A stretch of 64,000 nt of DNA from Sodalis ligni (GCF_016865525.2 NZ_CP075169.1:186001-250000); one strand, 5' to 3'. Numbered from the stretch's first letter, positions 1 to 8,407 are shown. Numbers and translations: made by a program. Notes: generated from the sequence alone by a model not told the origin.

Positions 1-149
1 TGCTGATGATTATCATTTTTATCAATAGGTTAATTCTGTTTCACCCGGCGTTTTTTCGCGCGGCTGGCGTCTGCCGCGGTGGATGGCTACAATCAGGTGC
101 CCCGCCAAACGCGCCGACCGGGGGTATCCCCCTTAAAAACAAAGGCGGG

Positions 150-362
150 TGCACATAAGTCAATTGAGCATGATAAGAGTAAGAATAAGTTTGGTTTGTA
201 TTTATTGAGCGAATATAAATTGTTTAAGCATCAGTCGAAAGTGCAGACATTGAATGGATATAAATTGACTGAATACCAGTCGAGCAGACTCCTGTTGAAG
301 AGTGATAAATTGATTGAGAATCAGTCAAGCGAGAATAGATTGGTCGGGCTTAAGGTGATTGA
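150..362 (+). repeat. Degenerate ~46-bp tandem repeat leader before baiN
   Basis: This AT-rich stretch contains at least three diverged units of about 45-48 bp, each carrying ATAAATTG followed by a CAGTC block (near 218, 260 and 306). Read in the one open frame (GTG/ATG-type start near 79 to TGA at 364-366) the units give peptides such as YKLFKHQS, YKLTEYQSS and KLIENQSS. That frame ends in a GTGA overlap with the presumed start of the downstream flavoprotein gene, as in translational coupling. Composition is unlike the GC-rich neighbours. I cannot tell whether it is a translated leader or a non-coding repeat; no homologue is recognised. The first ~80 bases hold nothing recognisable. Confidence 0.45.
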
Positions 363-1589
363 GTGAGCACAGGGGAACAATTTGACGCCATTATCATCGG
401 TGCCGGGGCCGCGGGCCTGTTTTGCGCCGCCCAGGCCGGCCAGCGCGGCCTCAGGGTACTGCTGCTGGATAACGGCAAAAAACCGGGCCGGAAGATCCTG
501 ATGTCCGGCGGCGGCCGCTGCAACTTCACCAACCTGCACGTGGAGCCCGCCGCCTTTCTCTCGCAAAATCCGCATTTTTGCAAATCGGCCCTATCCCGTT
601 ACAGCCAATGGGATTTTATCGAGCTGGTACGGCGGCACCGCATTGCCTTCCATGAAAAAACCCTGGGCCAGCTGTTTTGCGACGATTCGGCCCAGCAGAT
701 CGTGACGCTGCTCCTGGATGAATGCCAGCGCGGCGGGGTGACCTTGCGGATGCGCAGCGAGGTGGCGGCGGTAGAAAAGCGTGGACTAGAAAAGCGCAGT
801 GAACAGTTCCATGTGCTCCTCCCCGGCGGCGAGGTCACGGCGCCGTCGCTGGTGGTCGCCACCGGCGGCCTCTCAATGCCCGGACTCGGCGCCACGCCGC
901 TGGGTTACCGCATTGCCGAACGGTTCGGTATTCCGGTGGTGCCCACCCGCGCCGCGCTGGTGCCGTTTACCCTGCATAAACCGCTGCTGGAGTCTTTAGG
1001 CGCTCTCGCCGGCGTCGCCCTGCCAACGCAGGTGGAAGCCGCCGGAGGCATGTCCTTTCGGGAAAATCTGCTGTTTACCCATCGGGGCCTGTCCGGCCCG
1101 GCGATGCTGCAAATTTCCAGCTACTGGCAAAACGGCGAATTTCTTAACCTCAACCTGGTGCCGGAGCGGGATCTGGGGGCGTTTCTCACCGAAGAGCGAC
1201 GGGATCACCCCAACCAAACGCTGAAAAATACCCTGGCAAAGGTGCTGCCGCGCCGGTTTGTAGAGTGCTGGCATACCCTGTTGAACATCCCGGAATGCAC
1301 CTTGACGCAGCTCAGCCGCCGCCAGCAAAACGACTGGGTGATGTCTTTGCGGCAGTGGCGCGTACAGCCCAACGGCACCGAGGGCTATCGCACCGCCGAG
1401 GTCACCCAGGGCGGCGTGGATACCCGCCGCCTCTCCTCCAAAACCATGGAAAGCCGGCAGGTGCCGGGGCTCTATTTTATCGGCGAGGTGGTGGACGTCA
1501 CCGGCTGGCTGGGGGGCTATAACTTCCAGTGGGCCTGGAGCTCGGCCTGGGCCTGCGGGCAGGCGCTGGCCGAAGTCGCCGGCCTGTGA
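363..1589 (+). CDS. yhiN: BaiN/YhiN-family FAD-dependent oxidoreductase
   Basis: A 408-residue flavoprotein of the HI0933/BaiN family, cytosolic, fold of two FAD-binding segments; the physiological substrate in enterobacteria is not established. The N-terminal dinucleotide motif GAGAAGLFCA lies near residues 13-22, the family motif GRKILMSGGGRCNFTN near 43-58, and the C-terminal FAD motif YFIGEVVDVTGWLGGYN near 378-394. Length and sequence agree with E. coli YhiN (about 400 residues) throughout. The GTG at 363 is the first start that keeps the family N-terminus; it overlaps the stop of an upstream repeat-coded frame. It converges on an alpha/beta hydrolase gene with 84 bases between, in which TACGGC/GCCGTA can pair but has no T-tract. 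Confidence 0.9.
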   Translation: MSTGEQFDAIIIGAGAAGLFCAAQAGQRGLRVLLLDNGKKPGRKILMSGGGRCNFTNLHVEPAAFLSQNPHFCKSALSRYSQWDFIELVRRHRIAFHEKTLGQLFCDDSAQQIVTLLLDECQRGGVTLRMRSEVAAVEKRGLEKRSEQFHVLLPGGEVTAPSLVVATGGLSMPGLGATPLGYRIAERFGIPVVPTRAALVPFTLHKPLLESLGALAGVALPTQVEAAGGMSFRENLLFTHRGLSGPAMLQISSYWQNGEFLNLNLVPERDLGAFLTEERRDHPNQTLKNTLAKVLPRRFVECWHTLLNIPECTLTQLSRRQQNDWVMSLRQWRVQPNGTEGYRTAEVTQGGVDTRRLSSKTMESRQVPGLYFIGEVVDVTGWLGGYNFQWAWSSAWACGQALAEVAGL

Positions 1590-1673
1590 GCAGAGGAGCT
1601 TTATCCCCTCACCATGTCACCTCTATCTTGGCGGTGACCGTACGGCTGGTTCGGCCGTAGCCCCGGCAAAACA

Positions 1674-2606
1674 TCATCGATACACCTTATGGAGAAATAG
1701 GTGTAACGACGCTGCTATGTCATCCACCTGCTCATCGAGCGCAAAGTGACCGGCATCAACCAGTTGAACCTCTGCATCAGGCACATCGCGCTGGTAGGCT
1801 TCAGCTCCCGGCACCAGGAACGAGCTGTCGTAGCGGCCCCAGATTACCAGCGTCGGCGGCTTATGCGCGCGCAGCCATGCTTGCCACCGCGGATATGCCG
1901 CGACGTTGGTCTGATAGTCATACAGCAATGCCGTTTGGATCTCCTTTTCGCCGGGCCGGGAAAGAAAGGCGTATTCGTCCGTCCAGCTATCGGGGTTGTA
2001 ACATTCCGGGTTTGGGCTATCGCCGGCATGGCGGAATTTTGTACCCTCTAATGACATAAAGGCTTCAGGCACTTCCGGATGATTCTTTGGGTCGGCCCAA
2101 TAAGCCTTGATGCCTTGCCATTTGGGCCCTAAGCCCTCTTCGTAGCTGTTGGCGTTTTGAATAATGAGGCCCTGAACGCGGGCCGGATGCGCCAACATGA
2201 CGCGAAAACCTATGGGGCCGCCGTAATCCTGCAGGTAAAGGCTGTAGCGATCGATCTTCAATTGCTCAATCAGCCTATTGGTTGTTTCGGCCAGGTGGTC
2301 GAACGTATAGCGGTAGTGGGACGGGGGAGGGGCGTCACTTTGTCCGAAGCCGGGATAGTCGGGCGCGACGACATGATAGCGGGTGGCGAGCAGCGGAATC
2401 AGCGTATCAAACATCCTTGATGACGAAGGGAAACCGTGGAGCAACACGATGGTCGGTGCGTCCTTGGGGCCTGCTTCGCGGTAAAAGACACCGACGCCGT
2501 CTACCTGGACCTTATGATAGGTCGTGTTCGAATGCGTGGCAGGTAGGGCCGCGGGTGTCTTGTATGTAAACAAAGACAACGCGGCGGAGATGCTGGAACG
2601 GGACAT
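1674..2606 (-). CDS. Alpha/beta hydrolase, epoxide hydrolase/haloalkane dehalogenase-like
   Basis: A 310-residue alpha/beta hydrolase. The oxyanion-hole motif VLLHGFPSSS lies near residue 54, the nucleophile elbow reads LQDYGGP near 128 so the nucleophile is Asp rather than Ser, and the catalytic His is in DAGHFALDE near the C-terminus. An Asp nucleophile is typical of epoxide hydrolases, haloalkane dehalogenases and fluoroacetate dehalogenases. The chain starts with about 35 residues before the core that are not clearly a signal peptide. It stands alone, convergent with yhiN, and the decayed SymE/hicB region lies directly upstream. Substrate unknown. Confidence 0.8.
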   Translation of the reverse strand: MSRSSISAALSLFTYKTPAALPATHSNTTYHKVQVDGVGVFYREAGPKDAPTIVLLHGFPSSSRMFDTLIPLLATRYHVVAPDYPGFGQSDAPPPSHYRYTFDHLAETTNRLIEQLKIDRYSLYLQDYGGPIGFRVMLAHPARVQGLIIQNANSYEEGLGPKWQGIKAYWADPKNHPEVPEAFMSLEGTKFRHAGDSPNPECYNPDSWTDEYAFLSRPGEKEIQTALLYDYQTNVAAYPRWQAWLRAHKPPTLVIWGRYDSSFLVPGAEAYQRDVPDAEVQLVDAGHFALDEQVDDIAASLHLFLHKVYR

Positions 2607-2682
2607 TGCGTCCTCCTTTGGGCGTGCCGATTAATGGGTTGGATAGCGACCGATTAGCGCGGTACTGGCTCGACCGTAGCGT

Positions 2683-2834
2683 TCAGTTAACGTCGCGATG
2701 ATTACATACAATTTTATCCGCCGCGACCCGTGAAAGAAAGCCCTACTGCTTTCGTATTCCGGATGGCTGGCAACGAACTGGTCGATGCGACGAATCAGCA
2801 ATGATGGCAAGGTAACATAAGCTGCCCGTTTATT
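2683..2834 (-). pseudogene. HicB antitoxin C-terminal remnant
   Basis: On the minus strand the frame reads AYVTLPSLLIRRIDQFVASH and then PEYESS, which is the ribbon-helix-helix C-terminus of HicB-like antitoxins (usual form: V-N-I-T-L-P, L-L-x-R-I-D, H-P-E-Y). After S at about 2745 the frame is lost, but the next frame continues GFLSRVAADKIV, the expected HicB end, to a TGA at 2683-2685. The rest of hicB is missing here; a matching middle part lies about 2.1 kb upstream on the same strand (4985-5062). I infer a split and frameshifted gene. It overlaps the end of the SymE-like frame by about 40 bases. Confidence 0.6.
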
Positions 2835-3010
2835 ATCGCAACGGTCACCTGCTTTCCGGTGGTGAAACCGCAATGATGCCGCCAACGACCTTTCAAATTT
2901 ATGGCGGGCCGGGCATTGGGCCTGCCGCCATTTGGAATGTAGCCTACCGTATAACAATGGCTTTTCATGTGTTCAGGTTTCTGGCGGCTGTTTTTATAGA
3001 ACATGGTCAT
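2795..3010 (-). CDS. SymE-like type I toxin (possibly truncated)
   Basis: A 71-residue protein with TVGYIPNGGRPNARPAINLK near residues 21-40 followed by GRW, GF-TTG and a hydrophobic strand, the core of the SymE family (AbrB-like fold; SOS-induced endoribonuclease-type toxin in E. coli, held down by an antisense RNA). Family members are usually 70-115 residues; the last residues here (LPCHHC) overlap hicB-derived DNA, so the C-terminus may have been replaced. The ATG overlaps the TGA of the immunity lipoprotein gene as ATGA; a second ATG lies two codons in. No antisense SymR could be identified by eye. SymE-like genes often sit near Rhs/T6SS cassettes. Confidence 0.65.
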   Translation of the reverse strand: MTMFYKNSRQKPEHMKSHCYTVGYIPNGGRPNARPAINLKGRWRHHCGFTTGKQVTVAIINGQLMLPCHHC

Positions 3011-3408
3011 TGGGAAATTCTATATTTAATAGCGGGTTTTCTATAAGTTATCATCCTATTACCTTCAATTTCAGATAAAGAAAAACTTGTTGAAAAACGT
3101 CGAAATTTATCATCTGAAGTAATTAACATCACTGTATAATGATACGTCTTTTCGTTCTCAAAATTAAAATCTTTATTGGATATGCATTGATTCTGTAAGG
3201 GTCTATAATGCACTTTAGTATTATCGAAAGGCGTAAATAACTTATTACTGTGATTGCCAGCTTCTTCAATGAATATGAAACTCACTTCTTCTTCCGGATA
3301 GGCGGCGACGGTTACACAAATTTCATTATTAATAATATTCACTTTCGCTTGATAATCAAGATCTACAGGGTCGCCTAGTAAATGGCATGCTGTTATAAAA
3401 CAAGTCAT
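3007..3408 (-). CDS. Putative T6SS immunity periplasmic lipoprotein
   Basis: A 133-residue protein. The mature part (DPVDLDYQAKVNIINNEICV onward, ending in a RRFSTSFSLSE strand) resembles the enterobacterial family annotated as putative T6SS immunity periplasmic lipoproteins. A lipobox ITAC is present, but only seven residues precede the Cys from the ATG at 3408, too short for a signal peptide. The preceding effector gene ends in an ATG (3428-3430) plus A-run that is out of frame by one base; removing one A would give a short lipoprotein signal MKRNNTFMTCFITAC. So the signal may be broken or the sequence has an indel. It lies 8 bp downstream of the PAAR effector pseudogene, as expected for an effector-immunity pair, and overlaps symE. 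Confidence 0.6.
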   Translation of the reverse strand: MTCFITACHLLGDPVDLDYQAKVNIINNEICVTVAAYPEEEVSFIFIEEAGNHSNKLFTPFDNTKVHYRPLQNQCISNKDFNFENEKTYHYTVMLITSDDKFRRFSTSFSLSEIEGNRMITYRKPAIKYRISQ

Positions 3409-3415
3409 AAAGGTA

Positions 3416-4376
3416 TTATTTCTTTTTCATTCGCTCACATTCCTGGGGAAATTTGGATAATGCACTTCTATAATGTAATAGTATTTCTTTATTTGGATCG
3501 CCTTTGAGATTTACCGCTTTTCCCAACTCTTTATGCCAATAGGATGGCCCATGTACAGTTAAAAGAAAATAATCCGCAATAATAGACGCCTGCTGTTCCA
3601 TACCATATTCCCTTAGCATTTTTTGCCATCAAGCTGATATTGATAATTCGCAGCCCAGCTGAAAAGCCCTCTTGCTTTTACCCACATCCCTTTCTGATAT
3701 TGCCAAACATGGGCCATTTCGTGAATGAACAAATGCTGTTCTCTATATCTTTCTTTGAAAAGTCAGGTGAATAGGTCGCTTCCCTGAAGTACAGCTCGCC
3801 ATTAGGGGTCATAGCCACATTTTTCCCCTGCATACCAAAGGGTAAATAACCATCACAATGTACCCATACCTTGTGATATTCGATCTCATCAGCGTAAATT
3901 GATCGGGCAAGAGCGATCTCGCCTGAGGTTAATAAACGCAGCTTACCTTCCTTGGATTCCCGCAGTAAGACTGGGGCGTCATCAACGATTGGCGGTGGTG
4001 GTGGCGCAGTGAGGGGTTTCTTGGCCGACTGGGCAAATTGCACAGGCTCGTCCCGCATCGCTGGGGATGACGCCATTACCTGTTTTGCCGCGTTCTGAGC
4101 CCGGCAGTAGGTCGCATTGTGCAGTGAGATGATAAGTAGGGCTTTGCAGGGGCAGCCGCTCCTGCTGTCCAGCGTTCCGGCCAGGGGAATGACTTGGCTC
4201 GACATATCGCGGATGCCGCCGATGATGGCATAGGTTTTTTTATCTTTACCGCACGAGACTTTATCCCCGAGTCGGGCAACGGCGAACCCGCCCATTTTCC
4301 ATGCAGGATCACCGGTGAGGATTCGCCCGCCGCAGGTGGTCTTATCACCGATACGAAGATAATTGCCTACCGCCAT
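3416..4376 (-). pseudogene. PAAR-domain T6SS effector with zinc metallopeptidase tail, frameshifted
   Basis: The first 232 codons encode an N-terminal PAAR domain (about residues 1-85, MAVGNYLRIGDKTTCGG start and a CPC near the end) that would cap a VgrG spike, then a toxin domain. That frame stops at 3678 after a switch near 3738, where one base seems lost (family reads ENQHLF). The shifted frame restores HLFIHEMAHVWQYQKGMW, a HExxH zincin site at 3709-3723, and runs to TGC-TAA at an A6 tract (3619-3624). One more A would rejoin the last 67 codons (MLREYGMEQQASIIADYFLL), a typical end for this effector family. Two single-base losses therefore inactivate it, unless they are sequencing errors. 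The immunity gene follows directly. Confidence 0.75.
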
Positions 4377-4984
4377 AATTAATCTCTCCTTGTGGACTTT
4401 ATTTTATCCATGACCAAATAATACTTTGTTTCAATAATTATGCGCTAAACAATCAGTCGAAAAGTATGATGCTGACACAGCCATAAATATGATGTTGGTA
4501 TGATTTTATTTGGCTTTTGGTGGCAGGCGGGATATATCCTGCGTCTTTTAAAATAACCGTGTTTATTATCCTAATGAAGCTTATTCAATTCCAAAAGAGG
4601 TTGTTTCTCATTAATGGCAAACGTTATCGTCTTTAGCTGACGAAAATAGGCAACATTGCATTTCAGTCATGATGACCTTGTAGGCCAATGTACACAGGGA
4701 CGGTCCTTTGTCGCCCTTGCTGTTCAACGATTTCAAGATTGCGATAAAGGCCGCAATAATGGCTTGTTGCCTACCTGGGACAGCTTATCGCCAAGCCACT
4801 GCATGAATTCGATGACATGCTACGCCCAAAGAACGGGGCGTATCATGGTGAGGTGACCAAGTGAGGTGGGTGTGCCCGCGTGCCCGCGTGCACGATATAA
4901 CGGCATGTTTAAGCTTCGGTACAAGATGTTCGAGGGCGTGTAGGTGTATTCGCCGTCGTTCCAATGTGGATCGGTGCGAATACC

Positions 4985-5175
4985 GTCGAATACCAAGGCC
5001 CAGATAGTCCCTTCATACTCCGGGTCATCCAGGTAATTGTCGATATTGGTGGCTTTCGGCACTGACTCTCCAACCCCATTTTTGCCGGGTGCTTGAACGG
5101 GTGGTGGCTGCCTTTTACTCTCACCAGATACCTTCCTTCAGCTTCAATCAACGCTATTGCGTTCCCGCTGCCCAT
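4985..5175 (-). pseudogene. HicA-HicB fusion remnant
   Basis: From an ATG at 5175 the minus strand reads LIEAEGRYLVRVKGSHHPFK then HPAKMG, the double-stranded-RNA-binding core of HicA mRNA interferases including the catalytic-type G-S-H-H. The frame then degenerates, and the neighbouring frame from about 5070 reads VPKATNIDNYLDDPEYEGTI then WALVFD, which matches the middle of HicB-like antitoxins (P-x-x-x-x-x-x-L-x-D-P-E-Y ... W-A-L-V). The end of hicA and the start of hicB are deleted. The missing HicB C-terminus (V-T-L-P-x-L-L) is found on the same strand at 2683-2834, exactly continuing where this part stops. Confidence 0.6.
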
Positions 5176-5327
5176 CCGCCGGTTTTTTCCTTACTTCTGG
5201 GGTTATAAAGATGAAGTATTATCGGAAGTATTGCCAAGCTCCGAAGGTAACACGGTGGAATTTTTGAAATTATTTTGTTCAGGCTATTATGTTATCGTTG
5301 CACAATAAGCCAGTCCGCGGTTAATCG

Positions 5328-5486
5328 CTACGAATCAGTTTGCCCCCAGCCCGTCGGGAAGGATTCTTTGTCGATAAGGCTGGGTTCATTCATGGCATCT
5401 TTAGGGTACTTGCAGGGCACATAGTAACTCCTATAATAGTAGTAGCTAGAGATACGAGCAAACCGAGCCTCGCTGTGGGATGACAT
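5328..5486 (-). other. Short unidentified frame, possible gene fragment
   Basis: A minus-strand open frame of 52 codons starts with ATG at 5484-5486 and ends with TAG at 5328-5330. It is rich in Tyr and Ser at the start (SSYYYYRSYYVPC) and ends in PTGWGQTDS. No good ribosome-binding site is visible and no family is recognised. It lies between the araC-like gene, with which it is divergent, and the toxin remnants, and could be the C-terminus of a lost cassette gene. Confidence 0.2.
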
Positions 5487-5489
5487 CTT

Positions 5490-6350
5490 ATGAAAACCTC
5501 CTCAAATGAGTGGGCAAAATTCATCGCAGCCCCTGAGTTGGGAATGCAGGGACTGCATGCCTATTTTAATAAGCATCAATACGAGCGCCACTCTCACGAT
5601 TATTATGTCCTCGGCACCATAGACGCCGGCGCGCCGAAAGTCGCCCTGGAAAACAGCTCATTTATCGCCCCCGCGGGAAGCGCCATGATCATCAATCCGG
5701 GTGATTCCCACGATGGCAAGGCCTGCGGGGATCAGGGCTACCTGTACAGCATGGTCTACGTGGAGCCTTGGGCCATTGCGGACATTGCCGGAGAATTCGG
5801 CGTTTCCACGCCTGCTTCCATACTCTTTACCCGTTCGGTGCTTACCGATCCGGACGTGGTCTTCGCCTTGAGGCGGCTCCATCGCACATTATTCTATGGG
5901 CAGGATCGGCTGGCGGTGGAAATACATCTGATTGAAGCGCTTAAACCGCTGTTGACCCGGTATTCCACGCGTCCCGCGACGTTGAGGGCGAAGGCGCATG
6001 ATCCTCGCATCGAGCGGGTGCGGGAGCTTATCCATGCCTGTTTTGCCGATTCGCTGACCACAGCCGATATGGCCGACGCCGCGGGTCTTAGCCGGGTTCG
6101 TTTGAACCAGCTGTTTCGCGCCGCTTATGGACTTCCCCTCCATGCCTATCTCAATGGGGTTAGGCTGGAAGCCGCCAAAAAACTGCTGGCCTCCGGGCTA
6201 TCGTCCGCCGACGTCGCGGCAACCATCGGTCTGTTCGATCAGAGCCATTTGATCCGGCGCTTCAAGGGCTGCTTTGGCATCACGCCGGCCCAGTTTGTCG
6301 ATGCGCATTTTCCAGTTGTCCAATACGGCACGTCTCTAAGCCTTCCATAA
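5490..6350 (+). CDS. AraC-family transcriptional regulator
   Basis: A 286-residue regulator with the usual two-part layout. The N-terminal cupin (about 1-165) carries the H-SHDYYVLGTI and PGDSHDGKACGDQGY segments of arabinose-binding-like domains; the C-terminal double helix-turn-helix (about 178-282) contains SLTTADMADAAGLSRVRLNQ and the second-helix segment with QSHLIRRFKGCFGITPAQF. It is 38 bp upstream of, and on the same strand as, a DHA2 exporter gene, so control of that exporter by an unknown ligand is the simplest inference. No weak spot in the key helices is apparent. Confidence 0.88.
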   Translation: MKTSSNEWAKFIAAPELGMQGLHAYFNKHQYERHSHDYYVLGTIDAGAPKVALENSSFIAPAGSAMIINPGDSHDGKACGDQGYLYSMVYVEPWAIADIAGEFGVSTPASILFTRSVLTDPDVVFALRRLHRTLFYGQDRLAVEIHLIEALKPLLTRYSTRPATLRAKAHDPRIERVRELIHACFADSLTTADMADAAGLSRVRLNQLFRAAYGLPLHAYLNGVRLEAAKKLLASGLSSADVAATIGLFDQSHLIRRFKGCFGITPAQFVDAHFPVVQYGTSLSLP

Positions 6351-6388
6351 TCCCCTTCAGCCACAACAACCCACTTGGAGCGGACCGT

Positions 6389-7768
6389 ATGCCTGATACA
6401 ACCAATGAGCGGCAGCGTGGGCGCGCCTATGTCAGTCCTTCCGCCTGGGCCCTGGTAGTGATTGGCGCCGGAAGCGTGCTGTCATCCCTTGATCTTTTTG
6501 TAGTGAACGTAGCCTTTCCGGCGATCCGCGACGGCTTTCCCGGCGTCACCAACCAGACCATGTCTTGGGTGATAAGTGCTTACTCCATTGCGTTTGCCGC
6601 ATTCCTGGTGCCCAGTGGCCGGATTGCCGATATTTACGGACGTAAGCGGGTTTTCAAAGCGGGTTTGCTGGTGTTCACGGTTGCAAGCGTAGCCTGCGCA
6701 ATCGCGCCCGGCGCGCTGACTCTGATTGGCGCCCGCGGCCTGCAAGGCTTGGGAGCGGCGCTGATGATCCCCACCAGCCTGGGTTTGCTGTTGGCGGCCT
6801 ATCCCCAAGAGCGCCACAAGCAGATGGTGGGCATCTGGGCGGCGACCGGGTCGGTTGCCTCGGCGTTAGGACCCATTCTGGGCGGCGCGCTGGTGGACAT
6901 TAACTGGCGGCTGATTTTTATCGTTAATCTGTTTGTCGCCGCGCCGGCATGGCGGCTAAGCAAACATTTGACCGAAACGCCCATCGTTAACAGCGCCTTC
7001 CCCGATGTCATGGGCTCGCTACTGCTTATCATCGGCCTTGCGCTGTTGGTGGCCGGGATTTCATATGCAGGCGATTGGGGTGTGACGATCACGGCGCTTT
7101 GGTCGGTGTATTGTGGGGCCGCCCTGTCTTTGGCGCTATTTGTCCGGCGTTGCCTGACCTGCGCCTCGCCTGCATTGGATCTGCGCGTCTTTGCCGTATC
7201 CACTTTTACCGTCGCCACGGTGGGCATGGCCTTTTTCTACATGGGTTTCGCCATCATGCTGCTGGGCGGTTCGCTTTTCCTGACCGAGGTCTGGCGCTGG
7301 GCGCCGATGTTGACGGGCGCCGCCCTCGGCGTGGGCCCTTGCGCTGCGGTGGCGGCAGCGCTGCTGGCCGGCAGAACGACATTCTCACCCAAACAGCTGA
7401 CGCTCGCCGCCGGGCTGCTGTTCTTTATCGCCGGGCTTTGGTGGTATGCCCTGTTAGGCGCCGAATCTCAGTATTTTTTCGCCTATCTGCCCGGCATTCT
7501 ATTCACCGGCGCGGGCGCCGGGATCGGGCAAACCGGATTTCTTGCCGGGGGAGCTTCCGCTCTCCCGGCCCATCAATACGCCACCGGCACCGCCATTATC
7601 AATACCTCAAGACAAATCGGCGCGGCTATCGGCGTCGCCGTATTCGTGGCGGTAGCCGGGACCGCGCTGCATGCCGGGCAGTTCAAGACCGCCTGGCTGC
7701 TGATGGCGGCTTTCGGTTTGATGGCGACGCTTTCCGCGCTCTTGCTGACCGTCCGGACCGGGGATTGA
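6389..7768 (+). CDS. MFS transporter, DHA2 (EmrB/QacA-type) exporter
   Basis: A 459-residue inner-membrane protein with about 14 hydrophobic segments. The motif-A loop reads GRIADIYGRKR near residue 75, and motif C-like GPILGG occurs near 160, as in proton-driven drug exporters of the DHA2 family. The ATG at 6389 has GGAG eight or nine bases upstream. It follows an AraC-type regulator gene by 38 bp and probably forms a regulator-exporter unit. It is somewhat shorter than the usual 470-510 residues but shows no frame break. Substrate unknown. Confidence 0.88.
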   Translation: MPDTTNERQRGRAYVSPSAWALVVIGAGSVLSSLDLFVVNVAFPAIRDGFPGVTNQTMSWVISAYSIAFAAFLVPSGRIADIYGRKRVFKAGLLVFTVASVACAIAPGALTLIGARGLQGLGAALMIPTSLGLLLAAYPQERHKQMVGIWAATGSVASALGPILGGALVDINWRLIFIVNLFVAAPAWRLSKHLTETPIVNSAFPDVMGSLLLIIGLALLVAGISYAGDWGVTITALWSVYCGAALSLALFVRRCLTCASPALDLRVFAVSTFTVATVGMAFFYMGFAIMLLGGSLFLTEVWRWAPMLTGAALGVGPCAAVAAALLAGRTTFSPKQLTLAAGLLFFIAGLWWYALLGAESQYFFAYLPGILFTGAGAGIGQTGFLAGGASALPAHQYATGTAIINTSRQIGAAIGVAVFVAVAGTALHAGQFKTAWLLMAAFGLMATLSALLLTVRTGD

Positions 7769-7991
7769 CGCTTTCGGTAATAGCCGGTGGGGGCCATCTA
7801 TGATCTGCCCATTTCCAAAGGCGGTTTAGTTTGCGGCATGGAAGACCGCACTGCAATCCGCCACCAAGAAACATGGCGGCATAATGTCGTTAAAATCGGA
7901 CATTAGAGCCAAAATTGAGGCTTAATGTTCGCAAATGCCGGCATTGAAATGAGTGGAGTTTGATGCCGCGGAATAGGCCATACAGGCCCAC

Positions 7992-8375
7992 TCAGTCGGC
8001 GTACTGGGCAATACCGTTGCCAAATGACCAATTCTCCTTTTTCACCTCTACCAGATTGATAAAAACGTCGCCGGGAGAGACGCCGAGCTGATGATTCAGC
8101 TCATCGGCGATAGTCTGGTAAAGCCGCTTTTTTTGATCCAGGGTTCGGCCCTCATTGAGGGTTATCTGGATCATCACCAGCCGGTCGGTTCGCTTGATGC
8201 CCAGATATTGTGCGTCATAAACGAAATGCTCATGATCGTGCTCATTCAGCACCTGGAAGTTGTCGTTTTCCGGAACGGAAATGGCGGTTCGCATAGCATC
8301 GTACACGATATGGCCGATTTTTCCGATGTAGCCGCCGTCCTGATTCTTCATGGTATCTATACGTACTATAGGCAT
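7992..8375 (-). CDS. Tautomerase family protein
   Basis: A 127-residue protein of the tautomerase (4-oxalocrotonate tautomerase/CaaD/MIF) superfamily. Starting at the ATG at 8373-8375 (AGGAG nine bases upstream) it begins MPIVRIDT, placing the catalytic Pro at position 1 after Met removal; longer reading frames upstream run into the next gene and are not supported. The C-terminal part has the second beta-alpha-beta unit (DRLVMIQITLNEGRTLDQKK, then LGVSPGDVFINLVEV). The gene lies 32 bp behind a DHA2 exporter on the same strand, so the two are probably co-transcribed. Substrate unknown. Confidence 0.85.
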   Translation of the reverse strand: MPIVRIDTMKNQDGGYIGKIGHIVYDAMRTAISVPENDNFQVLNEHDHEHFVYDAQYLGIKRTDRLVMIQITLNEGRTLDQKKRLYQTIADELNHQLGVSPGDVFINLVEVKKENWSFGNGIAQYAD

Positions 8376-8407
8376 CGCTGGTGCTCCTGTTGCCGAGGAT
8401 GTTTGAA

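Larger units (their letters stand above)
4377..5489. other. Degenerate gene-poor stretch with gene remnants
   Basis: No intact gene is supported across these 1.1 kb. It holds the hicA/hicB remnant (4985-5175), and in frame after it a short piece (IRTDPHWNDGEYTYTP, about 4940-4990) that resembles part of a MetX-like alpha/beta hydrolase, weakly. A 52-codon minus-strand frame at 5328-5486 (ending KESFPTGWGQTDS) may be another fragment; I do not recognise it. The part from 4400 to 4900 is AT-rich at first and shows nothing I can name. The stretch reads as the worn-down flank of the T6SS/toxin cassette. Confidence 0.5.

Noticed and set aside
1590..1673. Terminator between yhiN and the alpha/beta hydrolase
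   Set aside because: TACGGC/GCCGTA can pair, but there is no T-run on either strand and the stem is short.
4656..4856. 66-codon plus-strand frame
   Set aside because: No ribosome site, no recognisable family; lies in degenerate DNA.
4940..4990. MetX-like acyltransferase fragment
   Set aside because: About 16 residues resemble part of that family; too short to report as a gene remnant on its own.
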